Assembly: GCA_002347685.1 (NCBI GenBank)
Contig: DDWS01000043.1
Coordinates: forward strand, 1-13,492
Direction: 5' to 3'
From: Syntrophaceae bacterium UBA2280
Lineage (GTDB): Bacteria; Desulfobacterota; Syntrophia; Syntrophales; Smithellaceae
DNA length: 13,492 nucleotides
The notes under the pieces are model-generated. The model ran no database searches. It was not told where the DNA came from and worked only from the letters and a program-made list of their open reading frames with translations. Below are positions 7,033-13,492 of this stretch, one piece after another. Positions within the stretch are counted from its first letter, which is position 1; the number at the start of each line of letters is the position of its first letter. The position numbers were made by a program, and so were the translations under genes.

Positions 7033-8232
7033 TCACGCTTTTTTGATGATGCAGGCCACGCCCTGACCCGCGCCGCAGCACATGCTGGCCGATCCGTAAG
7101 TGCCACCCTTTTCCTTGAGTATCCTGGCAAGCGTGCCGATCAATCTTACGCCGGAAGCGCCGAGCGGATGGCCGATCGCCAGCGCGCCGCCGTGAACATT
7201 GACCTTGTCGGGACTGATGCCTAACTCCTGCATGGCATACATAGGGACAAGACTGAAAGCTTCGTTGATCTCGAAATAATCGATATCGCCAATCTTCATG
7301 CCGGCGCTTTTTAATGCCTTCCTTGTGGCGGGGACAGGACCTTCGCCCATGAGGGAAGGTTCGACGCCGGCGACACCGAAGGAAACAAAGCTGGCCATCG
7401 GTTTGAGACCCAGTTGAGCAGCCTTCTCACGTGACATCACCAGCATGCAGGTGGCCCCCGCATTCATGGGGGAAGAATTTCCGGCGGTAATCTTTCCGTC
7501 AGGTTGCTTATAGGCCGGTTTAAGGGTGGCCAGCGTCTCCATGTTGGTATCGCCACGCACACAGGCATCATAATCAAAGACCTGTGTTGAGCCGTCGGCC
7601 AATTTGATGTCCACGGGATAAATCTCATCTTTGAAATAACCGTCTTTTTGCGCCTTGTCGACTTTTTGGTGCGATTGGACGGCAAACTGGTCCATAGCTT
7701 CCTTCGTGAACTTTGTCTTCAGCAGCAGCTTCTCGGCCGTCAAACCCATGCTGAGGATATTGTGCGGATCGAGATATTGATACTGTGGGTCGGTCCAAAT
7801 TTCCATGGGCGGCCTGGTTGCCCCTCCGCCATCCATGGGAACATGGGTCATATGCTCGGTGCCGACGACAAATATCATATCGGCAAAACCGCTGGCGATG
7901 CTCATAACGGCAGTCCTGACACCGTTGAAAGAGGAACCGCAGGCTGTATCGACCTGCTGTGCCGCTATCGTGATCGGCAGTTTGGCCAAAAAGACAGGAA
8001 ACCGGCCGCCAGCCGTGTAGGTCTCAAGGAACGGCTGGGAAGTGCCGACGATAAATTCATCGATCTCTTCAGGATTGATCTTGGTCCTCTTGATGATCTC
8101 ATTCGCCAGGTTGCCGGCCAGCTTGTCCATGCGCCAGCTGTTTAATAAATCCTTGTCGGGCTCTTTGGGCTTGGACCGGGAAAACGGCGACCTCAGGTAG
8201 TCTACGAGGACAACTTCTCTTGCAAATGTCAT
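7033..8232 (-). CDS. Thiolase (acetyl-CoA C-acyltransferase)
   Basis: The 399-residue enzyme is a complete thiolase, which joins or cleaves acyl-CoAs at the beta-keto bond using a cysteine nucleophile. The nucleophile motif is DTACGSSFNGVRTAV (Cys98). The catalytic His is in GGALAIGHPLGASGVR, and the second Cys in SMCCGAGQGVACI at the end. NEAFSLVPMYAM matches the conserved NEAF motif. The frame is open to 8313, but the start is set at ATG 8232 because AAGGAGG lies eight bases upstream and the protein then begins TFAREVVLVDYLRSPF, as thiolases do. It lies between two broken acyl-CoA ligase genes and ends 28 bp before the second one. It could serve beta-oxidation or run in reverse for condensation; the sequence alone does not decide. 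Confidence 0.93.
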   Translation of the reverse strand: MTFAREVVLVDYLRSPFSRSKPKEPDKDLLNSWRMDKLAGNLANEIIKRTKINPEEIDEFIVGTSQPFLETYTAGGRFPVFLAKLPITIAAQQVDTACGSSFNGVRTAVMSIASGFADMIFVVGTEHMTHVPMDGGGATRPPMEIWTDPQYQYLDPHNILSMGLTAEKLLLKTKFTKEAMDQFAVQSHQKVDKAQKDGYFKDEIYPVDIKLADGSTQVFDYDACVRGDTNMETLATLKPAYKQPDGKITAGNSSPMNAGATCMLVMSREKAAQLGLKPMASFVSFGVAGVEPSLMGEGPVPATRKALKSAGMKIGDIDYFEINEAFSLVPMYAMQELGISPDKVNVHGGALAIGHPLGASGVRLIGTLARILKEKGGTYGSASMCCGAGQGVACIIKKA

Positions 8233-8540
8233 TACAGTAACCTCCTTATCAAAATGAATTTTTGAACGCTTATGCTCTGATAATTTTTTATAGAACTCAT
8301 AGTAAGCATCCACGCCCTTTGGATGCTGATGTTTAGACCCAGTGAGAAAAGTGTTGCGACATAGGCGTTGACGGCTGTCTCGAATTGCCGCCAGGTGATT
8401 TTTTTGCCAGTCTCATACATGATGAAAGCGACGGAGTCCGGCTTCTCCTTGGTGTACTGGGTGACACAATCGGCACAGTTGGTCATGTTTCCCGCTAAAA
8501 GGTTTCTTGCACGATCTAAAAGGTTTGCGGGAATTGGCAA
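8232..8540 (-). pseudogene. 5' fragment of an acyl-CoA ligase
   Basis: From TTG 8540 (AAGGAG eight bases upstream) the frame encodes about 70 residues of a ligase N-terminus: PIPANLLDRARNLLAGN, NCADCVTQYTKEKPDS, then ITWRQFETAVNAYVATLFSLGL. This resembles the opening of AMP-binding acyl-CoA ligases, up to the point where KKGDRV usually follows. After about 8335 the likeness ends, and the frame drifts to a stop overlapping the thiolase start. In the thiolase frame, the intervening bases read HPKGVDAYYEFYKKLSEHKRS, which could be a leftover of the lost gene or an unrelated leader. Nearly all of the ligase is gone. The stub lies 20 bp downstream of the CCG-domain gene, as the next member of the operon. 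Confidence 0.7.
8241..8247 (-). promoter_or_regulatory. Ribosome binding site that sets the thiolase start
   Basis: The minus strand reads aaggagg with eight bases to ATG 8232. It argues against the longer frame from 8313, whose upstream sequence has no such site. Confidence 0.75.
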
Positions 8541-8560
8541 GTTGTCAGTCTCCTTATTGG

Positions 8561-9298
8561 TTATATTCCGTACGCCTGTCTGAGCAAATGAATGGGATGT
8601 TGCACGCTCAATCCAGTGATTCCGGTTGAATGTTCAATTTGCATCTTACACCCTGGACAGTCGGTGATGACCAAGTCCGGTTTTGCCTCTCTAATCCCTT
8701 CGGCAAGGGCGCTGCCGATGGCCATCGAGATGGCGTAGTTTTTCTTCTTCATTCCAAATGTTCCGCCCATGCCGCAACATCCGCGATCGATCCGTTCCAA
8801 GTGAATCCCCGGGATAAGTTGTAAGAGCCGAAGCCGCCCGTCGATCAAATTCTGCCCGAGGCATTTCATATGGCAGGGGGCGTGATAGAGCACATGCAGA
8901 TCCAGCCTTTGGAATGTGGTGGAGAGTAGCGACCTTTTCTGCATGAGTGCGAGGTACTCCATGATGTCATAGGTACGGGCCGCTATTTGTTGCGCCCTGG
9001 GACCAGCCGTGAGAGCAGGGTATTCTTCCTTCAGAACATGGGCACAACTGGTACAGGGCGTAACCGTATCGCAACCGGCGCTTTCCAATGATCGGATGTT
9101 GAACGCCGCTTTCCTCTCAAAACTCTTATTGTTCCCATAAGCCTTAAGCGGAACGCCGCAGCATTTCTGCCGGGGATAGAGCACCTCGATTCCATTGTGA
9201 TTCAGCACGACAAGAGAATCCAGGCCGATTCCAGGGTCAATGAAATTGACGGTGCATCCCGTGAATAAAGCAACTTGTAGAGGCCGCGTATGTTCCAT
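8561..9298 (-). CDS. CCG-domain iron-sulfur protein (GlpC/LutA/HdrB type)
   Basis: The 245-residue protein has two cysteine-rich CCG domains, the kind that bind [4Fe-4S]-type clusters or a disulfide in heterodisulfide reductase HdrB, GlpC and LutA. The first has FTGCTVNF, then KCCGVPLKAYG and CTSCAHVL. The second has APCHMKCLG, then RGCCGMGGTFG and DCPGCKMQIEH. Both are complete. The frame is open from 9397, but the start is placed at ATG 9298 because it follows the upstream stop (9300-9302) by one base and gives MEHTRPLQVALFTGC, as in relatives. The start is probably reached by coupled translation. It likely takes electrons from the LutB-like partner and passes them to a quinone, a disulfide or another carrier. 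There is no membrane segment. Confidence 0.88.
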   Translation of the reverse strand: MEHTRPLQVALFTGCTVNFIDPGIGLDSLVVLNHNGIEVLYPRQKCCGVPLKAYGNNKSFERKAAFNIRSLESAGCDTVTPCTSCAHVLKEEYPALTAGPRAQQIAARTYDIMEYLALMQKRSLLSTTFQRLDLHVLYHAPCHMKCLGQNLIDGRLRLLQLIPGIHLERIDRGCCGMGGTFGMKKKNYAISMAIGSALAEGIREAKPDLVITDCPGCKMQIEHSTGITGLSVQHPIHLLRQAYGI

Positions 9299-9299
9299 A

Positions 9300-10607
9300 T
9301 CATTGACCTGATCCGGATTGTGATTCCCGGTAAATGCGTTCGAACGTTTTGGTCGCAAACGATGGTAAAGCACGCCGGCTGTCGATCCCGCAGGCAAGCT
9401 GTGATAATTGTTTGATCAGTCTGTTTTTTAAAAGGACATTGGCAATCGGAGCAAAAAGGCTTCCCATCCTTTCCACTTCTTCGGCATTGGCCAGCATCCA
9501 ATCAGAAGGGGCAGGAAGCAACTGTTTGTTTCGGCTCAAGCGCAAATTCAGGATCATGCCGGGCAAATCGATATCCACCGGGCAGGCCGCACGGCAATTC
9601 TTGCACTGGAGGCAGCGATCCAACGGCCTGTCGATGTTGAGCAGGCTGAGGAATAAAAGTTCCCGGGGACTGATCAGGGTCTCCTCATCAAAGAACCTGC
9701 TGCCGGGGCATGTTTTGATGCAGGCCCGGCAGCCGATGCATAGGAGCAATTCCCGTGAGTCCCTTTCCATCATCTTCCGACGGCCGTTATCCAGTAAGAT
9801 CAAGGTAAATTTAGAGGATAACCGATCCGGCGGGATGGTGAAGGGATAACTTTCAAGGCCGACATGGGGCGCGCTTTTTCTGCCGAGTCCCAATGCCAAG
9901 GAGTCCGTCCCGAACCAGGCCATCAATTTTGTCTGAAACACGGCGTCATCCATGGTCGACAAGACTTTGTCAATGCCGGCGACGAGAATAATCTCCCGGC
10001 ACTCCATGAACATTTGACCGATATTTTGGCGATGCTGCAACAGCACCGCGCCGCCATCCGCAGCGGATACGGCATTGACGCCGATGACCGCTACGAGATC
10101 CCTGGCGCCCTTCTCATGAATGTTGATTTGGCGCTTTGCCAAGATGTCGTCTTCACGTTCGAAGGCATGGTATCTCATAGCAAAGGGAATCTCCGGCAGC
10201 TGCCAGCCTTCGGCAAACCGGACCTCTATGTCCGATAAGTCATCGTAATAGGGTGTAAGAACTTGGAAACCAGCCGCGGCAAGGATGGGGGCCAATTCCC
10301 CCGAGACAACGGCCGATTTGTTGATGGCGACTTTTCTTGTCTCACCGCAGATGCTACCGATGATATGAGTGGCATCAATAGCGCTTCCAGCATAAATAAA
10401 ATCCCTAGAATCCTGATTTTCACAAACGGATTTCAGGCACTGAAGAGAAGCGTCCATATCTTCGAGCGCGGACGCGCGCAAGGATCGAAGCCTTGTTTTA
10501 ACCTTTTCCCTATTACCATCCACAATCCGGGCCGGGTCATGCAATGCCTGTGCACAGGCCAAACGCTTCTGCATAGACGATGGTTCCATCAATATGATCG
10601 ATTCCAT
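9300..10607 (-). CDS. LutB-like LUD-domain protein with two [4Fe-4S] motifs
   Basis: The 435-residue protein combines an N-terminal LUD domain (about residues 60-270, with GVNAVSAADGGAVLLQHRQN as the conserved core) with a ferredoxin-like segment. Its two motifs are CIGCRACIKTCP (Cys290, 293, 296, 300) and CLQCKNCRAACP (Cys332, 335, 338, 342). This is the architecture of LutB/YkgF, an iron-sulfur subunit of L-lactate oxidation, although no LutC partner is present here. It starts 19 bp after the oxidoreductase gene, with a GGAAGG site before the ATG, and ends one base before the CCG gene. The CCG plus LUD pairing mirrors LutA-LutB, but the link to an aldehyde oxidoreductase suggests electron transfer instead of lactate use. 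This is inference. Length is slightly under the usual 460-480 residues. Confidence 0.88.
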   Translation of the reverse strand: MESIILMEPSSMQKRLACAQALHDPARIVDGNREKVKTRLRSLRASALEDMDASLQCLKSVCENQDSRDFIYAGSAIDATHIIGSICGETRKVAINKSAVVSGELAPILAAAGFQVLTPYYDDLSDIEVRFAEGWQLPEIPFAMRYHAFEREDDILAKRQINIHEKGARDLVAVIGVNAVSAADGGAVLLQHRQNIGQMFMECREIILVAGIDKVLSTMDDAVFQTKLMAWFGTDSLALGLGRKSAPHVGLESYPFTIPPDRLSSKFTLILLDNGRRKMMERDSRELLLCIGCRACIKTCPGSRFFDEETLISPRELLFLSLLNIDRPLDRCLQCKNCRAACPVDIDLPGMILNLRLSRNKQLLPAPSDWMLANAEEVERMGSLFAPIANVLLKNRLIKQLSQLACGIDSRRALPSFATKTFERIYRESQSGSGQ

Positions 10608-10626
10608 GAAGACCTTCCACTCTGTA

Positions 10627-12657
10627 CTACATGTCGGCGGCCAATGCCGGGGAATGCGATTCCGGTTCCCTTTGTGCTACAAAATTTCCGCTTTCACGGA
10701 GCTTTTCTTCCAGTTTCACAGCCATGTCCCGCAACCCCATCTTTTCCAACGTCTCTACCGTGGGGATGCCTGTCTGCGGGTCGTACCCCCTGATCTTGCA
10801 ATACTCTTCCCCGATCTCCTGAAGCTTTTCTTTATCGACCTTGATTTTTTTTAGATATTTATCGTGGATCGTATCCTTCATCGGGACTTCTGCTGCTTCC
10901 GGCTTGAGTTCTTTATGGGTCATAAAACAGAGGGCGTTATAGGCATCGATCATGGTCCTGGTCATTTGCGCTACCTCTTCCAGATGTTTAACCGTGCATC
11001 CCCCTCCCTCCAAAGCATTAATCCAGTTGGAAGTCTCTTCATAGCCGCCGAAACAGCCGAAATGGAGCTCCCGTTCGCTGGGCAGCTCACAATGGCCGCT
11101 CAAATCGCAAAGCATGTTCTGATCTTCACTCATGACGGTAAGCTTGGCTTGCTTGATATCATAGACATCGGGCCGCCAGAGGTTCTCGTCGGCATCATCG
11201 CCAAGCCATTTTTTTACACCTTCGGCGCTCCATCCATCGATGATCTTCTCAACTTCCTGGACAGACCTGCCCATTTCCTCCGCAAAGATTTCAACGTTGG
11301 CATAGCCGTCGAACCAGAATGGATGGCAGCAGAGATCGCCGGTTCGGTACCGGATAGCCCTTCCCGTTTCGGCAAATCCCCGCATTTCTGAGTCCTGCAT
11401 AGCAAATGACGGTCTGTTCCGGTTTTTGCTGACCCAATCTAAAAATTTAAAACCGACACCACCGGCCATTATTTTTGCTCCTTCGCCCAGTCCACCCGCG
11501 AACAATTCTCCGAAGCCTTCCCGGTTGCATATCTTGTCGATCACCGCCGTGATCGGTTCCACGGCATATTGGTCAATCTCGATGCCGTCGACGTCCGACG
11601 CCTTAATGGCTCCGGTTCGGTACATTCCCTGCAGCCATAAAATGATGTTCCAAGCCGCATATTGTTCGATGCCATACTTATGCATACTGTTTGTAGCCGC
11701 CCACCAGACTTTCTCATCGGGATAACTCATAAGCATGCCATGGTTTGAACAGACGGCGCCGCCACTGCCAATGCCGGGCATGAAATAGTTGATGTGGCAT
11801 TGCAACGGGCAGAAGGAACAGCCCAGTGAACCCACCATGTATTTCTTGAGCATTTCCTTGGTCTCGTCACTGTAGATCCCGGACTCTTTCCGCCTTCGGT
11901 ATTTATAGCCATTCACAACGTGGCGGGCAAACCCGCCTCTTTTCCAGGTATCGTAAAAGTGGTGGCCTCTTCCTTGGGTGTAATAATCGTAATATTGTTG
12001 CCAGAGGTCCCGGACCGCTTGCGGATCGGCCACCTTCAGACCTTTGGTTCCCCGGACGGCCAGGGCCTTGAGCTTCTTGTCTCCCATGACGGCCCCCAGA
12101 CCGCCCCGGGAGGCCGTATGATCGATGTCATGCAGGATCAGCGCGTGGACAACGCGGTTTTCGCCCGCCGGGCCGATGCAGGCGACGCGCACATCTGGGT
12201 CCTTGCATTCCTTGCGGATGGCGGCCTGTGTCTTGTAAACGTCTAGACCCCAGAGATTACCGGCATCAACAAATTGGACGCTGTCGTTGTTGATTGATAT
12301 ATAAACGGGCTTTTCAGATTTACCTTTGATGAGAATATGATCGTATCCGGCAAATTTCATTTCCGAAGGGAGCTGGCCGCCCATGCCGGTGTGTACATAG
12401 GGATTGTTGGGTTGTTCCGGCGTTCGGGAAGCGATGTTCGATTTATTTCCAAAGAGTGTTCCCGTGAGCGGTCCCGTGCTGAAGACCAGCATATTGTCTT
12501 CATCGAAGGCCTTAGTTGTTGGTGATACATGTTCTGTAAACAGCCTGGCGCCGATACCGGCCATGCCGATGAATTTTTTCACATAACTGGATGTTGGTTC
12601 CCGTTCGATCTTCCGGGTGGTCAAATCGATGATTAATATGGTTCCTGCTGTACTCAT
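10627..12657 (-). CDS. Aldehyde:ferredoxin oxidoreductase family enzyme (BamB/AorB-like, tungstopterin)
   Basis: The 676-residue protein belongs to the AOR family, whose members hold a bis-pterin tungsten centre and one [4Fe-4S] cluster. Seen here are the N-terminal domain with FIGMAGIGARLF, the pterin-binding TASRGGLGAVMGDKKLKALAVRG (about 181-203), the cluster cysteines CSFCPLQC (Cys280, 283, 287), and a late Cys in DQNMLCDLSGHC (Cys517), the likely fourth ligand. The match to the SRGG.GA.MGDKKLKA.AVRGTK and IGPAGEN blocks is closest to the BamB/AorB branch as I remember it. BamB reduces benzoyl-CoA and AorB interconverts acids and aldehydes; the substrate here is unknown. The frame is open to 12789, but ATG 12657 is chosen because GGAGG lies seven bases upstream and it lies one base past the stop of the previous gene. 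The family usually has 600-680 residues. Confidence 0.92.
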   Translation of the reverse strand: MSTAGTILIIDLTTRKIEREPTSSYVKKFIGMAGIGARLFTEHVSPTTKAFDEDNMLVFSTGPLTGTLFGNKSNIASRTPEQPNNPYVHTGMGGQLPSEMKFAGYDHILIKGKSEKPVYISINNDSVQFVDAGNLWGLDVYKTQAAIRKECKDPDVRVACIGPAGENRVVHALILHDIDHTASRGGLGAVMGDKKLKALAVRGTKGLKVADPQAVRDLWQQYYDYYTQGRGHHFYDTWKRGGFARHVVNGYKYRRRKESGIYSDETKEMLKKYMVGSLGCSFCPLQCHINYFMPGIGSGGAVCSNHGMLMSYPDEKVWWAATNSMHKYGIEQYAAWNIILWLQGMYRTGAIKASDVDGIEIDQYAVEPITAVIDKICNREGFGELFAGGLGEGAKIMAGGVGFKFLDWVSKNRNRPSFAMQDSEMRGFAETGRAIRYRTGDLCCHPFWFDGYANVEIFAEEMGRSVQEVEKIIDGWSAEGVKKWLGDDADENLWRPDVYDIKQAKLTVMSEDQNMLCDLSGHCELPSERELHFGCFGGYEETSNWINALEGGGCTVKHLEEVAQMTRTMIDAYNALCFMTHKELKPEAAEVPMKDTIHDKYLKKIKVDKEKLQEIGEEYCKIRGYDPQTGIPTVETLEKMGLRDMAVKLEEKLRESGNFVAQREPESHSPALAADM

Positions 12658-12658
12658 A

Positions 12659-13147
12659 TCAAGCCTCCGTCTTCTTCTGAAGTTCAAGGAATATTGCTGA
12701 TTTTTCCCGGGCTCGCGCAATGCCTGCCCTCTCTTCCTCCATGAATCGCAACGCCCCGCCAAAGCAAAACTTGGCGCATTGCGGTTCATCGTATTTTGCG
12801 CAGAGATTGCATTTGATAGCCGCGTGCTTGTCCGATCTCACAGTGACCGCCCCGGCGGGGCAGGCAATTTCACACAACTTGCAGCCGATGCATTTTTTTT
12901 CATCTACGATATTAGCCTGCCGTTCATCACGACTAATGGCGGCGGCTGGACAAACCGCCTGGCAATAAGGCTCTTCGCACTGCATGCAGAAAACAGGATT
13001 TTTGTAGAGAATCCCCGCTTCAAATGTCCTGATGACCCGGATGCGCGCCTTTTCCGGATTAAACTCATTCTCGTTAGACAGGCTGCAAATCGCTTCACAA
13101 ACCCGGCACCCGACACATTTCGACTGATCGAAAACGATCCTTTTCAT
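12659..13147 (-). CDS. Four-cluster [4Fe-4S] electron-transfer protein (AorA/HycB type)
   Basis: The 162-residue protein carries sixteen cysteines in four cluster motifs: CVGCRVCEAIC (11-21), CMQCEEPYCQAVC (54-66), CIGCKLCEIAC (86-96) and CNLCAKYDEPQCAKFC (113-128). This is the layout of the electron-transfer subunits of DMSO reductase, formate hydrogenlyase (HycB) and the AorA subunit of bacterial aldehyde oxidoreductases. There is no signal peptide or membrane segment, so it is cytoplasmic. Lying directly upstream of the AOR-family gene (stop one base before its ATG), it is almost certainly its redox partner, wiring the tungsten enzyme to ferredoxin or to the LutB-like and CCG proteins. The ribosome site before ATG 13147 is weak (gagaga). 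It is the first gene of the operon. Confidence 0.93.
   Translation of the reverse strand: MKRIVFDQSKCVGCRVCEAICSLSNENEFNPEKARIRVIRTFEAGILYKNPVFCMQCEEPYCQAVCPAAAISRDERQANIVDEKKCIGCKLCEIACPAGAVTVRSDKHAAIKCNLCAKYDEPQCAKFCFGGALRFMEEERAGIARAREKSAIFLELQKKTEA
12664..12668 (-). promoter_or_regulatory. Ribosome binding site that sets the AOR-family start
   Basis: GGAGG lies in the last codons of the iron-sulfur gene, seven bases before ATG 12657. It supports coupled translation of the two subunits and argues against the longer frame from 12789, whose extra residues are an Arg-rich, family-unlike extension. Confidence 0.75.
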
Positions 13148-13356
13148 TTTTCATCTCTCACAATTAGTCTATGCCGCAGCCATTATTATGATCCGACAGG
13201 TGCATAACATCATGCCGCGACAGCTTCGTATCATACCAGTTAGTATCATACCAGTTAGTATCATACTACTCAGTAGTTTTATTGTCGCCACTGTATTTAA
13301 GTTGTATGTAATTGTCAATAGGAATTTGCAAGTTTATTTAAGGGTAGTGAGGAGAA
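13148..13356 (-). promoter_or_regulatory. Leader and promoter region of the AOR operon
   Basis: Two promoter matches face the operon. One is TTGACA (13318-13313), 17 bases, TACAGT (13295-13290). The other is GCGACA (13288-13283), 17 bases, TATGAT (13265-13260). The leader would be about 105-135 nt. Three GTATCATAC copies lie in it, covering the second -10 box. No coding sequence is visible between 13148 and 13356. Confidence 0.6.
13228..13276. repeat. Three 15-bp-spaced palindromic repeats, candidate operator
   Basis: The palindromic 9-mer GTATCATAC occurs at 13228-13236, 13243-13251 and 13258-13266. The first two lie in identical 15-bp units (13228-13257); the third unit is degenerate and runs into another palindrome, ctact-c-agtag (13266-13276). 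Spacing near one and a half helix turns and the overlap with a -10-like TATGAT suggest a regulator binding array. The regulator is not identified. Confidence 0.65.
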
Positions 13357-13455
13357 ATGGCAGAAAAGATCTCACCAAATCATTTGTTCCATGAATTTTG
13401 CCTCGTCTTACAAAAAAAGGGAGGGGGGCTCGGAAATATCCGCCCCCACTTTTAA
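13357..13455 (+). CDS. Short divergent frame, possibly the 5' remnant of a gene cut by the IS4-family element
   Basis: ATG 13357 opens a 32-codon plus-strand frame, MAEKISPNHLFHEFCLVLQKK then a Gly-rich run, ending within the terminator-like hairpin and next to the transposase 3' end. GAGGAG lies just upstream, but only two bases before the ATG. The first 20 codons look like ordinary protein; the rest is probably insertion-sequence end. A divergent regulator would fit this position, but I recognise no family. It could be chance. Confidence 0.25.
   Translation: MAEKISPNHLFHEFCLVLQKKGGGLGNIRPHF
13416..13450 (-). terminator. Intrinsic terminator at the IS4-family transposase 3' end
   Basis: The minus strand has GGGGGC and GCCCCC arms around a 12-base loop, then ccTCCCTTTTTTT, just past the transposase TAA at 13456-13458. 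On the other strand the same hairpin is followed by acTTTT, so it may work both ways and insulate the AOR operon from the element. Confidence 0.65.
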
Positions 13456-13492
13456 TTAATAAAAGATATCAATACTGTCCCAACGTTGGTCG
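13456..13492 (-). pseudogene. 3' tip of an IS4-family transposase gene
   Basis: Read on the minus strand from the window end, the frame gives DQRWDSID then IFY and TAA at 13458-13456. The first nine codons' worth is identical to the codons at 25-1, so this is the C-terminal end of the same or an identical transposase. The window end cuts it. Confidence 0.85.
13468..13492. repeat. 25-bp terminal direct repeat of the window, right copy
   Basis: An exact copy of bases 1-25. The sequence differs only beyond the end of the window, so the full length of the shared sequence is unknown. Confidence 0.95.

Noticed and set aside
9864..10238. Plus-strand open frame opposite the LutB-like gene
   Set aside because: It lies wholly inside a gene with clear LUD and cluster motifs on the other strand, and has no ribosome site or family features.
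10627..12657. Naming the enzyme as benzoyl-CoA reductase BamB
   Set aside because: Several blocks resemble BamB, but other AOR-family branches share them, and no other bam genes are in the window. The substrate cannot be fixed without a tree.
1..13492. CRISPR arrays, tRNA or rRNA genes, plasmid replication genes
   Set aside because: No regularly spaced long repeats other than the 15-bp promoter array, no tRNA-like cloverleaf and no rRNA sequence were seen. No replication or partition protein was found, so a plasmid reading of the terminal repeat is not supported.

Overview
The window looks like a piece of chromosome from an anaerobic, probably syntrophic, deltaproteobacterium. Syntrophales such as Syntrophus or Smithella are my best guess. 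This is inferred from gene content (a tungsten-type aldehyde oxidoreductase, multi-cluster iron-sulfur proteins, acyl-CoA ligases, a thiolase and an outer-membrane porin), not from a marker gene. Almost every gene reads on the minus strand.

Right to left, in the direction of transcription, there is first a promoter and leader at about 13148-13320 carrying three copies of GTATCATAC spaced 15 bp apart. A tightly packed four-gene set follows: a four-cluster [4Fe-4S] protein (13147-12659), a large aldehyde:ferredoxin oxidoreductase family enzyme resembling BamB/AorB (12657-10627), a LutB-like LUD-domain iron-sulfur protein (10607-9300) and a two-CCG-domain protein of the GlpC/LutA/HdrB type (9298-8561). 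Gaps between them are 1-19 nt. Together they look like an electron-transfer module built around the oxidoreductase.

Downstream is a fatty-acid or acyl-CoA section in decay: a 5' stub of one acyl-CoA ligase (from 8540), an intact thiolase (8232-7033), and a second acyl-CoA ligase (7004-5698) broken by a frameshift, a small internal deletion and loss of nearly all of its C-terminal domain. An outer-membrane porin (5515-4157) with its own leader and terminator comes next.

The left quarter is mobile DNA. A DUF4372-type IS4-family transposase gene is split by an IS66-family element at 963-3551. That insertion has 24-bp terminal inverted repeats (21/24 matching) and a perfect 8-bp target duplication, tccgcgaa. 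The tnpC gene of the IS66 element has two in-frame stop codons in its 5' part.

The first 25 bases of the window are identical to the last 25. Joining the ends restores the 3' end of the IS4-family transposase, as a 398-codon gene once the IS66 is removed. The piece is therefore either bounded by two direct copies of the IS4-family element or closed into a circle by the assembly. No replication gene is visible, so I favour the repeat explanation.
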